A DNA stretch of 64,000 nucleotides from Coniferiporia sulphurascens (Eukaryota > Basidiomycota > Agaricomycetes > Hymenochaetales > Hymenochaetaceae), in NCBI GenBank assembly GCA_002794785.1, contig NBBA01000021.1, positions 124,001-188,000 on the forward strand. The letters run 5' to 3'. The notes below the pieces were generated by a model that worked only from the letters and a program-made list of their open reading frames with translations, ran no database searches and was not told where the DNA came from. Position 1 is the first letter of the stretch, and every line of letters begins with the position of its first letter. Position numbers and translations under genes: made by a program. This document shows positions 12,037-21,732 of this stretch, piece after piece.

Positions 12037-15000
12037 TCAGCTATCGTCCGTATCCATTGGCGCTGGAGCTGACGTCTGCGTGGCCGACTCGCTCGCATTC
12101 GTGTCTGCTCTTTTCGCAGCGCTGTCGCTGCTCTGATTGCGGCTGTTCTGACGGCTGGGCGCAGGTTGCTCCTTCTCCACAGGCATGGCCCTGTCCCCGT
12201 CCCTATCTCTATCCTTATCTCTATCCGCCTCTTTCTCACCCCGCCTGCTTCTCCCCTTCCCCTTAACGTCGCTCCGTTCTTCGGGAGGCTGAGCTGGGGC
12301 CGCGGTCGGGGCCTCGACCGGCGTTCGCGCGCGCGGCGGCTCGAAACGCATCGCGCTCACTGACAGACGCCGCGCGATCCCGAACTCAGCGGACGGCGCG
12401 GGCGAGCCTGTCGTGGACTGCGAGACGCTGCGCAGCGGCGAAATGCTCCGGCGTAGGTGGATGCGCGGGTCGGGGGCAGCAGCAGTTGTGGAGTGAACAG
12501 TAGCAGGCGCAGGCGCAGATGGTGCACCGGGGGGTGGCGGGTGCATTGAGATTGTACTGGTAAATCCTGCGTACGTGGAAGGTGGGGGCTGCACGGGAGG
12601 GAAGGTGTATGCGTCTGTGCCTGGTGCGGCAGGGTACGCGGAGCTGCTCTGATTAGTGGCGTTCGACGACGAAGGCGGTGTGGCCATTTGCGACTGTGAG
12701 GAGCCAGTGGGCATGGGGGTTGGCAGGCCGTTGATCAAACTTGGGGAGCCCTTCGCTGCGCCCTGACCTTGGATCTGTGTCTGTATTTGACCCTGGCTTC
12801 GGCCATGACCGTATAGAGCGTCTTCAAGCTCTGCGATACGCGTCCGCAGATGCACTACCTCGTTCCGCCAGCTCTCCGCCTCCGCGCGTACAGCCTCAGC
12901 GACCATGCGCTCGACCTCAGCCTTCGTCACGGCCGGTCCCGCATACGCGGCGTCGTCTCTTTCCTTGCCCTTTTCTTTCAGCCGCGTAAGCTGCACCTCC
13001 GCATCGCGCGCGAGCGAGCCCACGCGCCGGAGTTGCTCACCGAACCAGCCCTTGAGCACCTGCGCGTCACCCAACGCATCGTAGAACTGCTCAAACGGCG
13101 CGAGGAATGCCAGCTTGTCTGCGTCTGTACGCGCTGCCCGGTGCAGCGTCGCCGGAGTCGCAGGCATGAGGGCGCCACTGCTCCCGGCGGCCCCTACCCC
13201 CTTATTTCCCGCTGTGCCACTAGCCTCGCCACCGATACTGCTCCCGACATTACTGTGCGGTATGGCGAACATGGCGGCGCTCGCTGTGCGCGGCACCCGC
13301 AGAGATGCGCCTGTCGGCTGAGAAAGCCGGACACTTGCACTCTCCGCCCCACCCCCCTGCGCACGCTGGATGCTGAAACGCGTCGGTGTCGGCGGCACTT
13401 GCCCAGGTGCACGGCGCGTGGCAGTAGCGTTGCGCCCCTGCGTCTGGCTGAGTACGGGCGGCAGACTCGGGAGCGCCATCGCTGCCCCTGCGCCCATCGC
13501 GGAAACCGCCGTTGAGGGGAAGCGGCCGGGCGCCTGGCCTGGGCGCGGGGGTGCACTTTGGATGGAGGGCTGAAGTAGCTTGTACGACGAGCTTAAACCG
13601 GGCGTGCGGAAGTGTAGTTGCTGCCTCTGCTGCTGCGCGTGCGTCTGCGCATGCTGATTAAGCGGCGTCTGTTGTGTGGTCTGACTTTTACTACTGCTTT
13701 CGCTTGGTGCTGCTGTGTTTAGTTCGGACTCGCGAGGACTGATCACGATGTCTGCGGGCTTGTTTCCGCGCATACCTAGCTGGCCAGCACGACGGTGCGC
13801 GAAGCTTGTTGGCGGCGGTGGCAAATTGTGCGCCATCGCAGAGAGACCCTGGCTTGCGACGAGCTGTGTTGCGCTCGCACTCACATTGGGGTTAGTGTTG
13901 TTCCCACTACCGGTGCCTGTCCCAGACGCCGACGCAGATACCTGGGGAGGGCTCACCATCTGGGGCCGCGAGGAGCTTTGGCTCTGGCTCTGGCTCTGAC
14001 CAAGGCTCGGGCTCGGCCCACCGTGCGCGTGTTGGCGTTGCGACGGGGGTGAGCGGCCCGGGAGAGCCGAAGCAGTCGTCTGTGGGGGCTGAGGGTACGG
14101 CCGAGGCGGCGTACGAGCAGACTGGTTGAGTCCTCCTTGCCCTTGGCCCGCGCCGTTGTGAGGGACCGGGCTGACTACGCGGGCACCACCAAGAAGGGAT
14201 GGGCTGCGCGTCCGCGCAGAGCCGTTGCCACCGATACTTGTGTTTCCGCTCGCGGTCAGACTAGAGGCGCGCGCGCTAGGGGACAGTGAATGGGCACCGT
14301 TCGAGCCTGAGCGCTTCGGAGCTGCATGCACAGAGCCTGGAGGCGAGGGACCAGTCGCGGACGTCGGTGTGGGATTGACGATGTTCACTGCGGGAGCCGG
14401 GTTGGTGATGCTCCCCCGGCGACTGGCAGCGTCGTGCAGGCCTGCTGCGGAACCGCGCCGCCCGTATACGTCCACTTGTGAAGGCGCGAGGCCCGTCACG
14501 CTCCCACGCCGCTGCTCGATGAGCGCTTTCTGCTTCTGCTTGACGGCCAGCATCGCGCGCACTTGCTCGACGGCCTGGGGATGCTGGATCGTGAAGCCCA
14601 TGACGACAGGAGAGATTGGCGTGCTCGGACCCGTGTGCGCCTTGCCTACCCCTGCCGTGCCGGAGCCGTGGGAGGGGTACGGCGGCGGTGTGTATGCAGC
14701 TGGGTCCGGAGGAGGGAGGTTCGCGGTGTTGAGCGGGTGCGGGTGCAGGCTGCCGCTGATGGTGACACGGCGGCGCTTCGAGGGCGGGTTCGGACGCATG
14801 AGCGAGGGAGGGGGCGCCGCGCCGCTACTAGTATTCGCACCCGTACTCGTAATGACAGAATTTGAATTCGAGGAATAGCTTGGCTGTTTGTTGCTGCGAG
14901 ATGATTTTGTCGGGGGTGGAAGCGGAGGCGACGGCGACGGTGACGGATCGAGCTGGTCGACGTCCTGCTCCTGCTTTACGGTCCTGGGCGACGACGGACT

Positions 15001-15353
15001 GCGTATAGTTAGCCGTTTGCACCTCTCGAGATGGATAGAGAAAAAAAACACAGAGAATAGGCGTACTTGGAAGAGTCGCACCCATCATCGCGCTCTGCTG
15101 GTCGGGCGCGTTTCCTGCTCTGGCCCTGGCTCTTCGCTGCAGCATCGGGCGCAGGCTTGGGCTGCTGGGGCGTGCGTGTGCCGTCGCGGCGTTGAGGGGT
15201 GGATGAGTGATGGGCATGGATCTGGAGCGGGGGCAGCGCGCGCAGGTCGCCGTCAAACTCGAAGTCGTCGCGGTGGTCTGAGGAAAGCGCGCTGAAGGCC
15301 TGAGCGAAGCTGGGGAGAGAGTGCACGGCAGCCCGTTCGTGCGGCGCAGACAT
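12037..15353 (-). CDS. Large low-complexity nuclear-type protein, function unknown
   Basis: Two exons on the minus strand: 15353-15067 and 15022-12037, with a 44-nt intron; 1090 aa. I do not recognise the family. The N-terminus has SLPSFAQAFSALSS and a basic stretch (SRKRARPAE), a layout seen in fungal regulatory proteins. Most of the protein is Ser/Pro/Gln-rich and disordered. Two ordered parts stand out: a short helix with QHPQAVEQVRAMLAVKQKQK, and a coiled-coil region from about LAFLAPFEQFYDALG through VVHLRTRIAELEDALYG in the C-terminal third. The C-terminus is charged, with runs of Asp-Lys-Arg. A nuclear scaffold or transcription-related role is a guess. The phase-2 intron is supported by a clean frame switch. 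An in-frame ATG also exists at 15620, but its product would be an unlikely Arg/Cys-rich tract. Confidence 0.75.
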
Positions 15354-15756
15354 GGTCGGGGATCGAGCTCGTCGTCGTGGACGTCGTCGGGCGTCGAGCA
15401 CGCCGATGCGGGTGCTTAGGGTATGAGAGAGGGTGGGAGCGAGTAGCGCAGAACCTTTCCAAGCTGGGCACCGCGAAGCAAGCGAGTCTGTATTTTGATC
15501 TCGATCTCTGATCCCGGGTGTATGCAGCCCGTCGTAGACGGCGGCGACTCTGCAGCTGCGACGACGGCGACGGCAACGGCAACGACAACGACGACGAGGG
15601 CGTTTGAGGACAGTCGTCAAGGTGCAGAGGCAAGGAAAGACGCAAACTTAGGCACCTCCACATTGTCTCGGCCAGTCACAAACGAGGTCAATACAAAGTG
15701 CTAAGAACAAAATACAACAACTGCCTCGAATCTACCGTTCCCCCTGATTCCTTTCC
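15354..15756. other. Promoter region of the 1090-aa gene, 3' flank of RTT109
   Basis: Both neighbours lie on the minus strand. The region is rich in ACG/CGA repeats (15550-15600). No coding sequence recognised. Confidence 0.5.
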
Positions 15757-17403
15757 TCACGTTGTCGTCCTCGTCGTCGTCGCACTCGATGGCGCCCGCT
15801 TCTTCTTTCTCACCGCAAGCACCGTCACTCCGCCGCCGCCGCTCGACCCCCTTCCATCCGTTGCCGTCGCCGCCGCCACCACCGCATCCGTGTCTGCCTC
15901 CGCGTTCTCGACCTTCTCACTCCCATATATGAATGCCTCGTACGTGTCCTTCGACGGCTCCGGCTCCGGGAATGGGTTCGGCGACACGTCATCGTTGCCA
16001 TAGACTTCTGCCGGTCGCACGCGCTTTCCCTGTGCATCCACTACGCGCGGAGGAGGCGTCTGCGGAGGCGCCAGAAAGCGCGGCGGGCAGGTCTCGCGCT
16101 CGGGCGTCTTGCGACCCTGGTCGTCCGGTCTATCATCGTTGACGTCTGTGAGGAACGGTGGGACTTCCCTTGCAGCAGGGGGGGTGTGCACGCCCCCGCA
16201 CAAGCCTCGAATGGCGCCCTCGAGGATCTCTGTCGCCTTCGTCGTGCGCTCTGTGCTCGAAAAGTCGTGGCCTGTCATTAGCGACGTCACAACACGCTGC
16301 ACTATCTGGTGCGACACCTCGCCAGGCTGCGGCGCAAGCGGGTTCACGCTCGTGTTGGCCTCCTGCCGTGACGGTTGCGGGGGGAAGACGGCGACGAAGA
16401 AGCCCGTTACAGCACCCGCAACACATTCCTGACGGAAGGACATGCGCTCCCAGAACTCATCCGCGTCGACGACTCCAAGCTCACCGTGCACGCGTGTGTC
16501 CCGCCCCTTCCCCTTTCCGTTCTCCCTCTTTTCCTCATCTTCGGCTCTCTCTCCAGTAGCTCCGGACGTCTTCCGCCGCTTGCGTTTTGGCGAGACCAAA
16601 CCATCGACGCGCGTTATGCACGCAATTTCGTCCACGAAGCGCGACTTCGGGTCGTCATCGAACGATGGAATGAGTTGCCCAAGGTTCGGCGGTGCGTGTC
16701 GCGCCTTCGGCATGTATGGCAACGGCACGTCTACCTGGGAGTATGGATGGCCATACACCCACTGTGGGCCCTCAACTGCAGACACACCGGCTCCTCCAAG
16801 TGCCTGCAGCGCCTCCAGTTCGTTCAGGCCCGGCAACACATAGTACAGGTCCGGTGGAGTCCCACCCGTCTGCGCGTGTAAATCGCGTGCAACACGGCCC
16901 AACAGCCGCTTCCACCACGCGCATAGGGATCTATCGCCGAGAGGACGCTTTGCGGGGTGGTCTGCCGAGTTCGGAAAGAGGTATTGGAGCTGCGCGCGCG
17001 CGAAGAGGTGAACCCATATACGCGCTGCAGCGAGGCGCGACGGACGCGTGCGCTGGTCTATAAAGTGAGAGATAAATGCTCGTACAAGCGATGCAGTCGG
17101 CGCGGGGCGCGCGCCTTGGCCCGTTGAGTCGACCTTTGCGATGTAGAGGATCGCCGACGCGCTGGAGGGGATGTGGTAGAGCGCCGCCTCTATTGCGGAA
17201 ACAAGCACGCGCGGTGCATCCGGGGTGGGACCCTGCTCGGAGCATAGGACCAGAATATCCTGTGCGTTCACGCGCGGGCGCGCAGTAGCGTAGGGAAAGA
17301 GTCCGGTGTGCTTGCGCGGGGAGGACTGGAGAACATGCACGTGGAAAGTGCGCGTGCCGGGGAGGCTGCTGAGTGCTTCGAGCAGCTGGTCTCGCAGCTT
17401 CAT
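15757..17403 (-). CDS. RTT109: Histone acetyltransferase Rtt109 (KAT11)
   Basis: Single exon, 548 aa. Rtt109 is the fungal p300/CBP-fold enzyme that, with histone chaperones, acetylates new histone H3 (K56 and N-terminal lysines) during replication-coupled chromatin assembly. Recognised blocks are LFPYATARPRV (35-45), YIAKVDSTG (87-95), FARAQLQYLFPNS (134-146), LCAWWK (160-165), WVYGHPYSQ (215-223), and PSFDDDPKSRF (246-256), which contains the acidic pair placed at the active site in studied homologues. A basic KRKRRK (273-278) may be a nuclear signal or part of the autoacetylated loop. The segment MSFRQECVAGAVTGFF follows after an acidic insert. The C-terminal 170 residues are poorly conserved and end in basic residues. 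A LINE has inserted about 415 bases upstream of the start codon. Confidence 0.93.
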   Translation of the reverse strand: MKLRDQLLEALSSLPGTRTFHVHVLQSSPRKHTGLFPYATARPRVNAQDILVLCSEQGPTPDAPRVLVSAIEAALYHIPSSASAILYIAKVDSTGQGARPAPTASLVRAFISHFIDQRTRPSRLAAARIWVHLFARAQLQYLFPNSADHPAKRPLGDRSLCAWWKRLLGRVARDLHAQTGGTPPDLYYVLPGLNELEALQALGGAGVSAVEGPQWVYGHPYSQVDVPLPYMPKARHAPPNLGQLIPSFDDDPKSRFVDEIACITRVDGLVSPKRKRRKTSGATGERAEDEEKRENGKGKGRDTRVHGELGVVDADEFWERMSFRQECVAGAVTGFFVAVFPPQPSRQEANTSVNPLAPQPGEVSHQIVQRVVTSLMTGHDFSSTERTTKATEILEGAIRGLCGGVHTPPAAREVPPFLTDVNDDRPDDQGRKTPERETCPPRFLAPPQTPPPRVVDAQGKRVRPAEVYGNDDVSPNPFPEPEPSKDTYEAFIYGSEKVENAEADTDAVVAAATATDGRGSSGGGGVTVLAVRKKKRAPSSATTTRTTT

Positions 17404-17817
17404 GGTGTGTTAATCCTTTTCCTGCGCAAAAGACAGAAGAGATAAAGGAAACATGGTAGAGTCAGTAGACGATCAAGCTGCTGTCCTGGGAGGGAGAGCG
17501 TCGGCGGCAGTTCAGCAGCCAATGGAGCGGGACAACGTACTCACAATAGCGGTTGTGAACGCGAGCAATACGATGGTTTGGCGATAATCGACCCTGCGCT
17601 GGATGGCGAGCTCGTGCAAAGGAGACGACGAGCTCGTTGTCTGTGCCCAGCGTCGTGAGCGCGGGTGATGAGAGCCATGATCGAAGGGCGTGACTTATGT
17701 CGTGACAGTTCTTATGACAAACCATTTCTGCCTTGTTTGTACCAACTCGTCACGTCACGGAATTAACTCTGCACGCATAACCTCCGACAAGTTTTGGGTA
17801 TAAGTATAGGGCCAGCT
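17404..17817. other. RTT109 upstream region up to the LINE insertion
   Basis: The remaining 5' flank of RTT109. Its original continuation is at 24758 onward, on the other side of the LINE. No gene seen. Confidence 0.5.
17802..17817 (+). repeat. Target-site duplication, left copy
   Basis: The 16-base sequence AAGTATAGGGCCAGCT occurs here and again at 24742-24757, exactly at the two ends of the LINE. The first one or two A residues of the right copy cannot be told from the poly(A) tail, so the certain length is 14-16 bases. Confidence 0.92.
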
Positions 17818-17877
17818 CATCCTCCTTGTCCTCTAACCACCACCATCTAGGTAGTCTTTACGAGCACTCAGCCCTCT

Positions 17878-20160
17878 ATGTCTGAACAACAACCTAAAGA
17901 ACAACAACCCCCCCGTCCCATCGATGAGACCTTCCATGCCCCCGCTGTTTCTACACGGGGCGGGCATCGCTCTCTTCATGGCCGTGGGGCCGACTTACTG
18001 CCTCCTCCGGGAACGGTCACGGCTCGCTCTTCCTCGTTCTCGGGGTCGATCTCGAGCTTTTCCCATGCGCCCCCAGTACCGCCCAAAATCCTCCCCTCAG
18101 TCTCCCCACTGGCGGTGGAGATCACGTCTCGCCAGCCCTTTCACCCACCATCCCACTCTGTTTCAGCAGCGAGTGACCGAGGAACTGACCAGGCCATGGC
18201 CCATATCTCTCGCCCGGCTACTCCGGGCCTCCCTCTCTCAGGGGCTATTTCCAGTGAAACCCTCTCTTTTGAGGGTCAACCAGGCCTCCCCTCCTTTCTG
18301 GCCCCTGCCCCACAGGCCCCCCAGTCCTCCACTGCCTCCCTCTGGGGAACTCACCTTCCCACTGGTACGGCCTCCACTCTCGTTGCGCCTGCCCCCCCTT
18401 CCACGCCCCCTGGTGGTGGTGGGGTCGCTCCCCGTGTAGACGAAACCCCTCGTGGTCCGTCCCGCCCAATGTCTGCGGCCATCTCGTCCATAGACTCCGA
18501 CTCCGAAATGTCGGAGGCTGAGGCCCCTGAAGACCAGGACCTCTCGGCATCTGCGCGGAAAAAGCGCAAGTCCACTAACGCCCCCGCCCCTCCGTCCCCT
18601 AGGGCGGAGGCGCTGCAGGTTCCCCTTCTCCGGTTGGCCGCTACTACTGCTATGCGCGCCTCCCACGAACTTCTCACTCTCGGGAAGACGACCTCTAGCT
18701 CGGCCGCCCCGACAGCTGCCCTTCTTGGGGAGATAGCCTTCGCGGTTTCATCTCTCAATCGTGCTCTGGCCCAGGAGGACCCTTTCGCACAATCAGCCAC
18801 GATGCAGGCCTTCAGGGCGGCGGCGGGTCCCCATCTCAGCGCGGCCCTTGGCCCAGCCCCCCCCCTTGCCCAACCCCAACCTCCCCAGACTGTGGTCGGC
18901 CTCCCCTCTCTTCCCTCCCTGCCACAGCAGATGGTGCAGGTCATGTCTGACCTTACGCGCCAAATGGCCTTCATGATGCAGTGGATGGACACCCTCGAAC
19001 GCCCCCCCCCTCATTCCTTGGGGGTCGGGTCCGCCCCCTCCGGAGACAGGAAAGGGAAGGGTAAAGCCAACCCTAGTACTGCCCCTCCTCCACCACAAGG
19101 ACCTTTGGGCCCTTCTAATCTCACCGCCGGGTCCACCTTGCCGACACCTGTCCCTCCAGGTCTTGCCGCGGGCGGGGCTACCCCTGCCACTGCCCCTGCT
19201 ACTGCAGCGCCAGTGACGACAGGGGCCCCCGCTACTGCTAGCACTGTGAAACAAGAGCCGAAGCGTGCAGTCCTCCCGGTTATCCATACCATTATGGACC
19301 CGACCCTCGCCATCCGCTTCCATGGGGCCCCCCCCCCTGCTGACGCGTGCCCCACCGACTCCCAGACCACTATAAATGTCCGGACTGCCCTCTCCCACTT
19401 CCCCACTGCGGCCAAACTGGTCGTACGTGCCGCTCACTGGAATGAACGAGGCAATTGCTTCGTTACATTCGCTCACAACACTCACGTTCCCACTATGAAC
19501 AGCGTGAAGGAAGTTGTGATGGCGGCCGTGCAGAGCGTCTACCCTGCCACAGTCTCCCAACTTGTATCTTGGGCCTGCCTCCAAATTGCTGAAGTCCCTA
19601 CATGCCCTGTGCCAGGCCTCCCTGCCTTCACAGCGGCGGACCTCCAAACAGAGTTCCGCGCCGCCAACCCCCACCTCCTCTCTCTCCCCATAACTCTAGA
19701 GCCTGATTGGACCCGGGCCTATGATCTTCTGGGCGAGGACGTCATGTCCGCCCCTATTGCCTTCTCTTTCGAGGATCCAACGGGCTCCCGCTCTGCGAGC
19801 ATCCTCTCTACCCTGAGGAACCGCGTCGTATACATGTTCAGCCGCCAGCTCAAACTGGTGGCTCGTCGTGACCTCCCCCGCCTAATGCAATGCACTAAGT
19901 GCGCTGCTTTAGGTCACCTCATCCAGAATTGCAGGAACCGCCCATGGTCGTGCTTTATTTGTGCTGGCCGTCACCGTACTGACGACCACCGCATGCGCTG
20001 CCCAGGCTGTGTACGCGACACCCTTCTGGCCTCCTCCCCCTGCACCCATCCTCCCAAATGCTCGAATTGCTCTGGTGAACACCGCGCCGACTCTTCCAGC
20101 TGCCCCAAACAGCGTGGCCGTGCCCGTTCCTCTTTCGCCCCACCCCTGGCTGATGAGTAG
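17878..20160 (+). CDS. LINE ORF1, nucleic-acid-binding protein with zinc knuckles
   Basis: 760 aa, open throughout. The first 450 residues are Pro/Ala/Ser-rich and probably disordered, with an acidic patch. A folded segment follows (about 475-650). The C-terminus carries cysteine knuckles: CTKCAALGHLIQNC starts at residue 672 and fits CX2CX4HX4C, followed by further C..C..H..C groups. Such ORF1 proteins coat the element RNA and accompany it to the target. Its stop codon overlaps the start of ORF2 (ATGAGTAG, 20153-20160). Confidence 0.9.
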   Translation: MSEQQPKEQQPPRPIDETFHAPAVSTRGGHRSLHGRGADLLPPPGTVTARSSSFSGSISSFSHAPPVPPKILPSVSPLAVEITSRQPFHPPSHSVSAASDRGTDQAMAHISRPATPGLPLSGAISSETLSFEGQPGLPSFLAPAPQAPQSSTASLWGTHLPTGTASTLVAPAPPSTPPGGGGVAPRVDETPRGPSRPMSAAISSIDSDSEMSEAEAPEDQDLSASARKKRKSTNAPAPPSPRAEALQVPLLRLAATTAMRASHELLTLGKTTSSSAAPTAALLGEIAFAVSSLNRALAQEDPFAQSATMQAFRAAAGPHLSAALGPAPPLAQPQPPQTVVGLPSLPSLPQQMVQVMSDLTRQMAFMMQWMDTLERPPPHSLGVGSAPSGDRKGKGKANPSTAPPPPQGPLGPSNLTAGSTLPTPVPPGLAAGGATPATAPATAAPVTTGAPATASTVKQEPKRAVLPVIHTIMDPTLAIRFHGAPPPADACPTDSQTTINVRTALSHFPTAAKLVVRAAHWNERGNCFVTFAHNTHVPTMNSVKEVVMAAVQSVYPATVSQLVSWACLQIAEVPTCPVPGLPAFTAADLQTEFRAANPHLLSLPITLEPDWTRAYDLLGEDVMSAPIAFSFEDPTGSRSASILSTLRNRVVYMFSRQLKLVARRDLPRLMQCTKCAALGHLIQNCRNRPWSCFICAGRHRTDDHRMRCPGCVRDTLLASSPCTHPPKCSNCSGEHRADSSSCPKQRGRARSSFAPPLADE

Positions 20161-21173
20161 TCCCTGGACGTTCATGCAACACAATGTTGCAACGTCCCGA
20201 GTGCACGTCGAAGCACTCGTCCACTCCTTCTCATCCGCCCCCAGTGCAACCCCTCCACCTGCAGTTATTCTATTACAGGAACCCCCTTGGTATCCCATTG
20301 GTGCCTCCCCCTCTATGTTTGTAGCATCAGGTACGCCCGTCTTCGGCTTCCCCTCTATGCCCAACTACCACGTCTTTTTGCCCCCCTCCTCGGGGGGCAC
20401 TGAACTAACATGTCCACGTGTGGTCACACTGGTTCACCAGTCTATCCCTCTGTCTCGGGTGATTTTGGATGCCTCGCGCTCCCCATCCCGGGACATACTC
20501 ATGCTAATTTTTGACACTGGCCTCGGGCCACTTTTTGTCACTAATGTATACAACCATGATGCGAATAAAAAAGACACCATCTCCTCTCTCGCTCTGCTCG
20601 AGCTCCCTCCGAGTGCACACTGGATGGTTGCTGGGGACTTCAATCTTCACTCCATCCACTGGGACCATGGCACCCACTCTGCCAGCGACGCGCAAAAAGC
20701 CCGTCCCCTGGAACACTGGGCTGCCTCACACACCATGCACCTCCTTAATCAGCCAGGCTTCGATACCTGGCGATGCCCCTCCACCCAATTCACTGAATCA
20801 GTCATCGACCTCGCTTGGGCTTCCCCTTCTTTGGAAGACCTCACTTTGGGCGATTCCTGGACATGGTCCTGGGATACCCCTTCCGGATCCGACCATGTGG
20901 TTATCACCTGGTCCCTCCCTACCTCACATGATCCTTTCGTTGACCCCTTCCTCCACCCTAAGTATGATGACTCACTCTCTACTGAATGGTTGGAAGCTCT
21001 CGACGAACCGCTCACAGCCGCTTTCGCCCTCTCAGGGGCTACTCCACAACTCCTTGATGTCAAAGTCACCGCTATACACGATGCTTTGGTTCTCGCCACC
21101 AATTCCTCCCACCCCCCAGCCTCTCAGAAGGCAGGGGGCCACAAGGTCAAATGGTGGGATGCCTCATGCCGTG
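20153..21173 (+). pseudogene. LINE ORF2, endonuclease part (5' piece, interrupted)
   Basis: Frame opens at the ATG of ATGAGTAG, overlapping the ORF1 stop by 8 bases. It contains an APE-type endonuclease: QHN near the N-terminus, LLQEPP, TNVYN, GDFNLH, SVIDLAW and GSDHV are the usual metal-binding and catalytic motifs. The recognisable protein ends at KWWDASCR, a conserved spot just before the reverse transcriptase linker. From there the reading enters unrelated sequence and stops at 21301. The reverse transcriptase continues beyond the insertion in another frame. Confidence 0.88.
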
Positions 21174-21732
21174 TGTTACAATTTTCCTTTACTTTCCCTT
21201 ATGCGCTGACTCACTTCCTCTTCGTTAGCATCAGTCAGCACAACTCCCCCATTTCTCTGCCTTACTCATCCTCACTCACCTTGCGCCATAAGATGCCATG
21301 ATGACGCCTTATTGCACCATCATGACGTGCTTTGCTTACTGATCACCGTACTTGTATTACCAAGGCATTTCCTTGAGTTTCCATGACCTTCCATAGTCTG
21401 GTAAACACACCTAACCAAGTTGCTACAGTAGCAAACACATAGAGTAGCATATAAGCATGTAACTTCAGTAACACAAGCCCTAAGCTTGTGCTCTTTGTTC
21501 ATACAAGCCCATTATCTGCTACCACCAGTCTACCGCATGCCACTTGGCCACTTATCGCTTTGTCGTAACCCGACTCCCTTAAGAAGCCCACCGCGTCCAC
21601 ATCGTCGATCAGGAAGCCCCACTGACGATCCCCCTTCGACTTACGACATCTAGGAAGCCCCATTGATGTACCATCAGTTCCGACAATCAGGAAGCCCCGC
21701 CGTCGATCACCACGTAACCATTGAGCTTAACA
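21174..21732 (+). mobile_element. Insertion inside the LINE, possible solo LTR
   Basis: About 0.55 kb without LINE homology separates endonuclease and reverse transcriptase. The proposed ends are TGTTA and TAACA, which are inverted copies of each other and have the TG...CA form of LTRs. A TATA-like TATAAG lies at 21450, about the middle, as in LTR promoters. The second half carries four copies of AGGAAGCCCC-like units. No convincing flanking duplication is seen, and the frame on the two sides does not rejoin on simple removal, so some LINE sequence may also be lost. The exact ends are uncertain. Confidence 0.45.
21581..21698 (+). repeat. Four spaced copies of a 10-base motif
   Basis: AGGAAGCCCC or a one- or two-base variant begins at 21581, 21611, 21652 and 21689. 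Spacers differ in length and sequence. It is a direct-repeat cluster within the insertion in the LINE. Confidence 0.8.

Noticed and set aside
14225..14878. 217-codon plus-strand frame opposite the 1090-aa gene
   Set aside because: It is the mirror of GC-rich, biased codons on the minus strand and has no protein-like features of its own.
18793..19674. 293-codon minus-strand frame inside LINE ORF1
   Set aside because: Shadow of the Pro/Ala-rich ORF1; no recognisable domain.
21581..21698. Spaced repeats resembling a CRISPR array
   Set aside because: Only four 10-base units with unequal spacers in a eukaryotic transposon; not a CRISPR.
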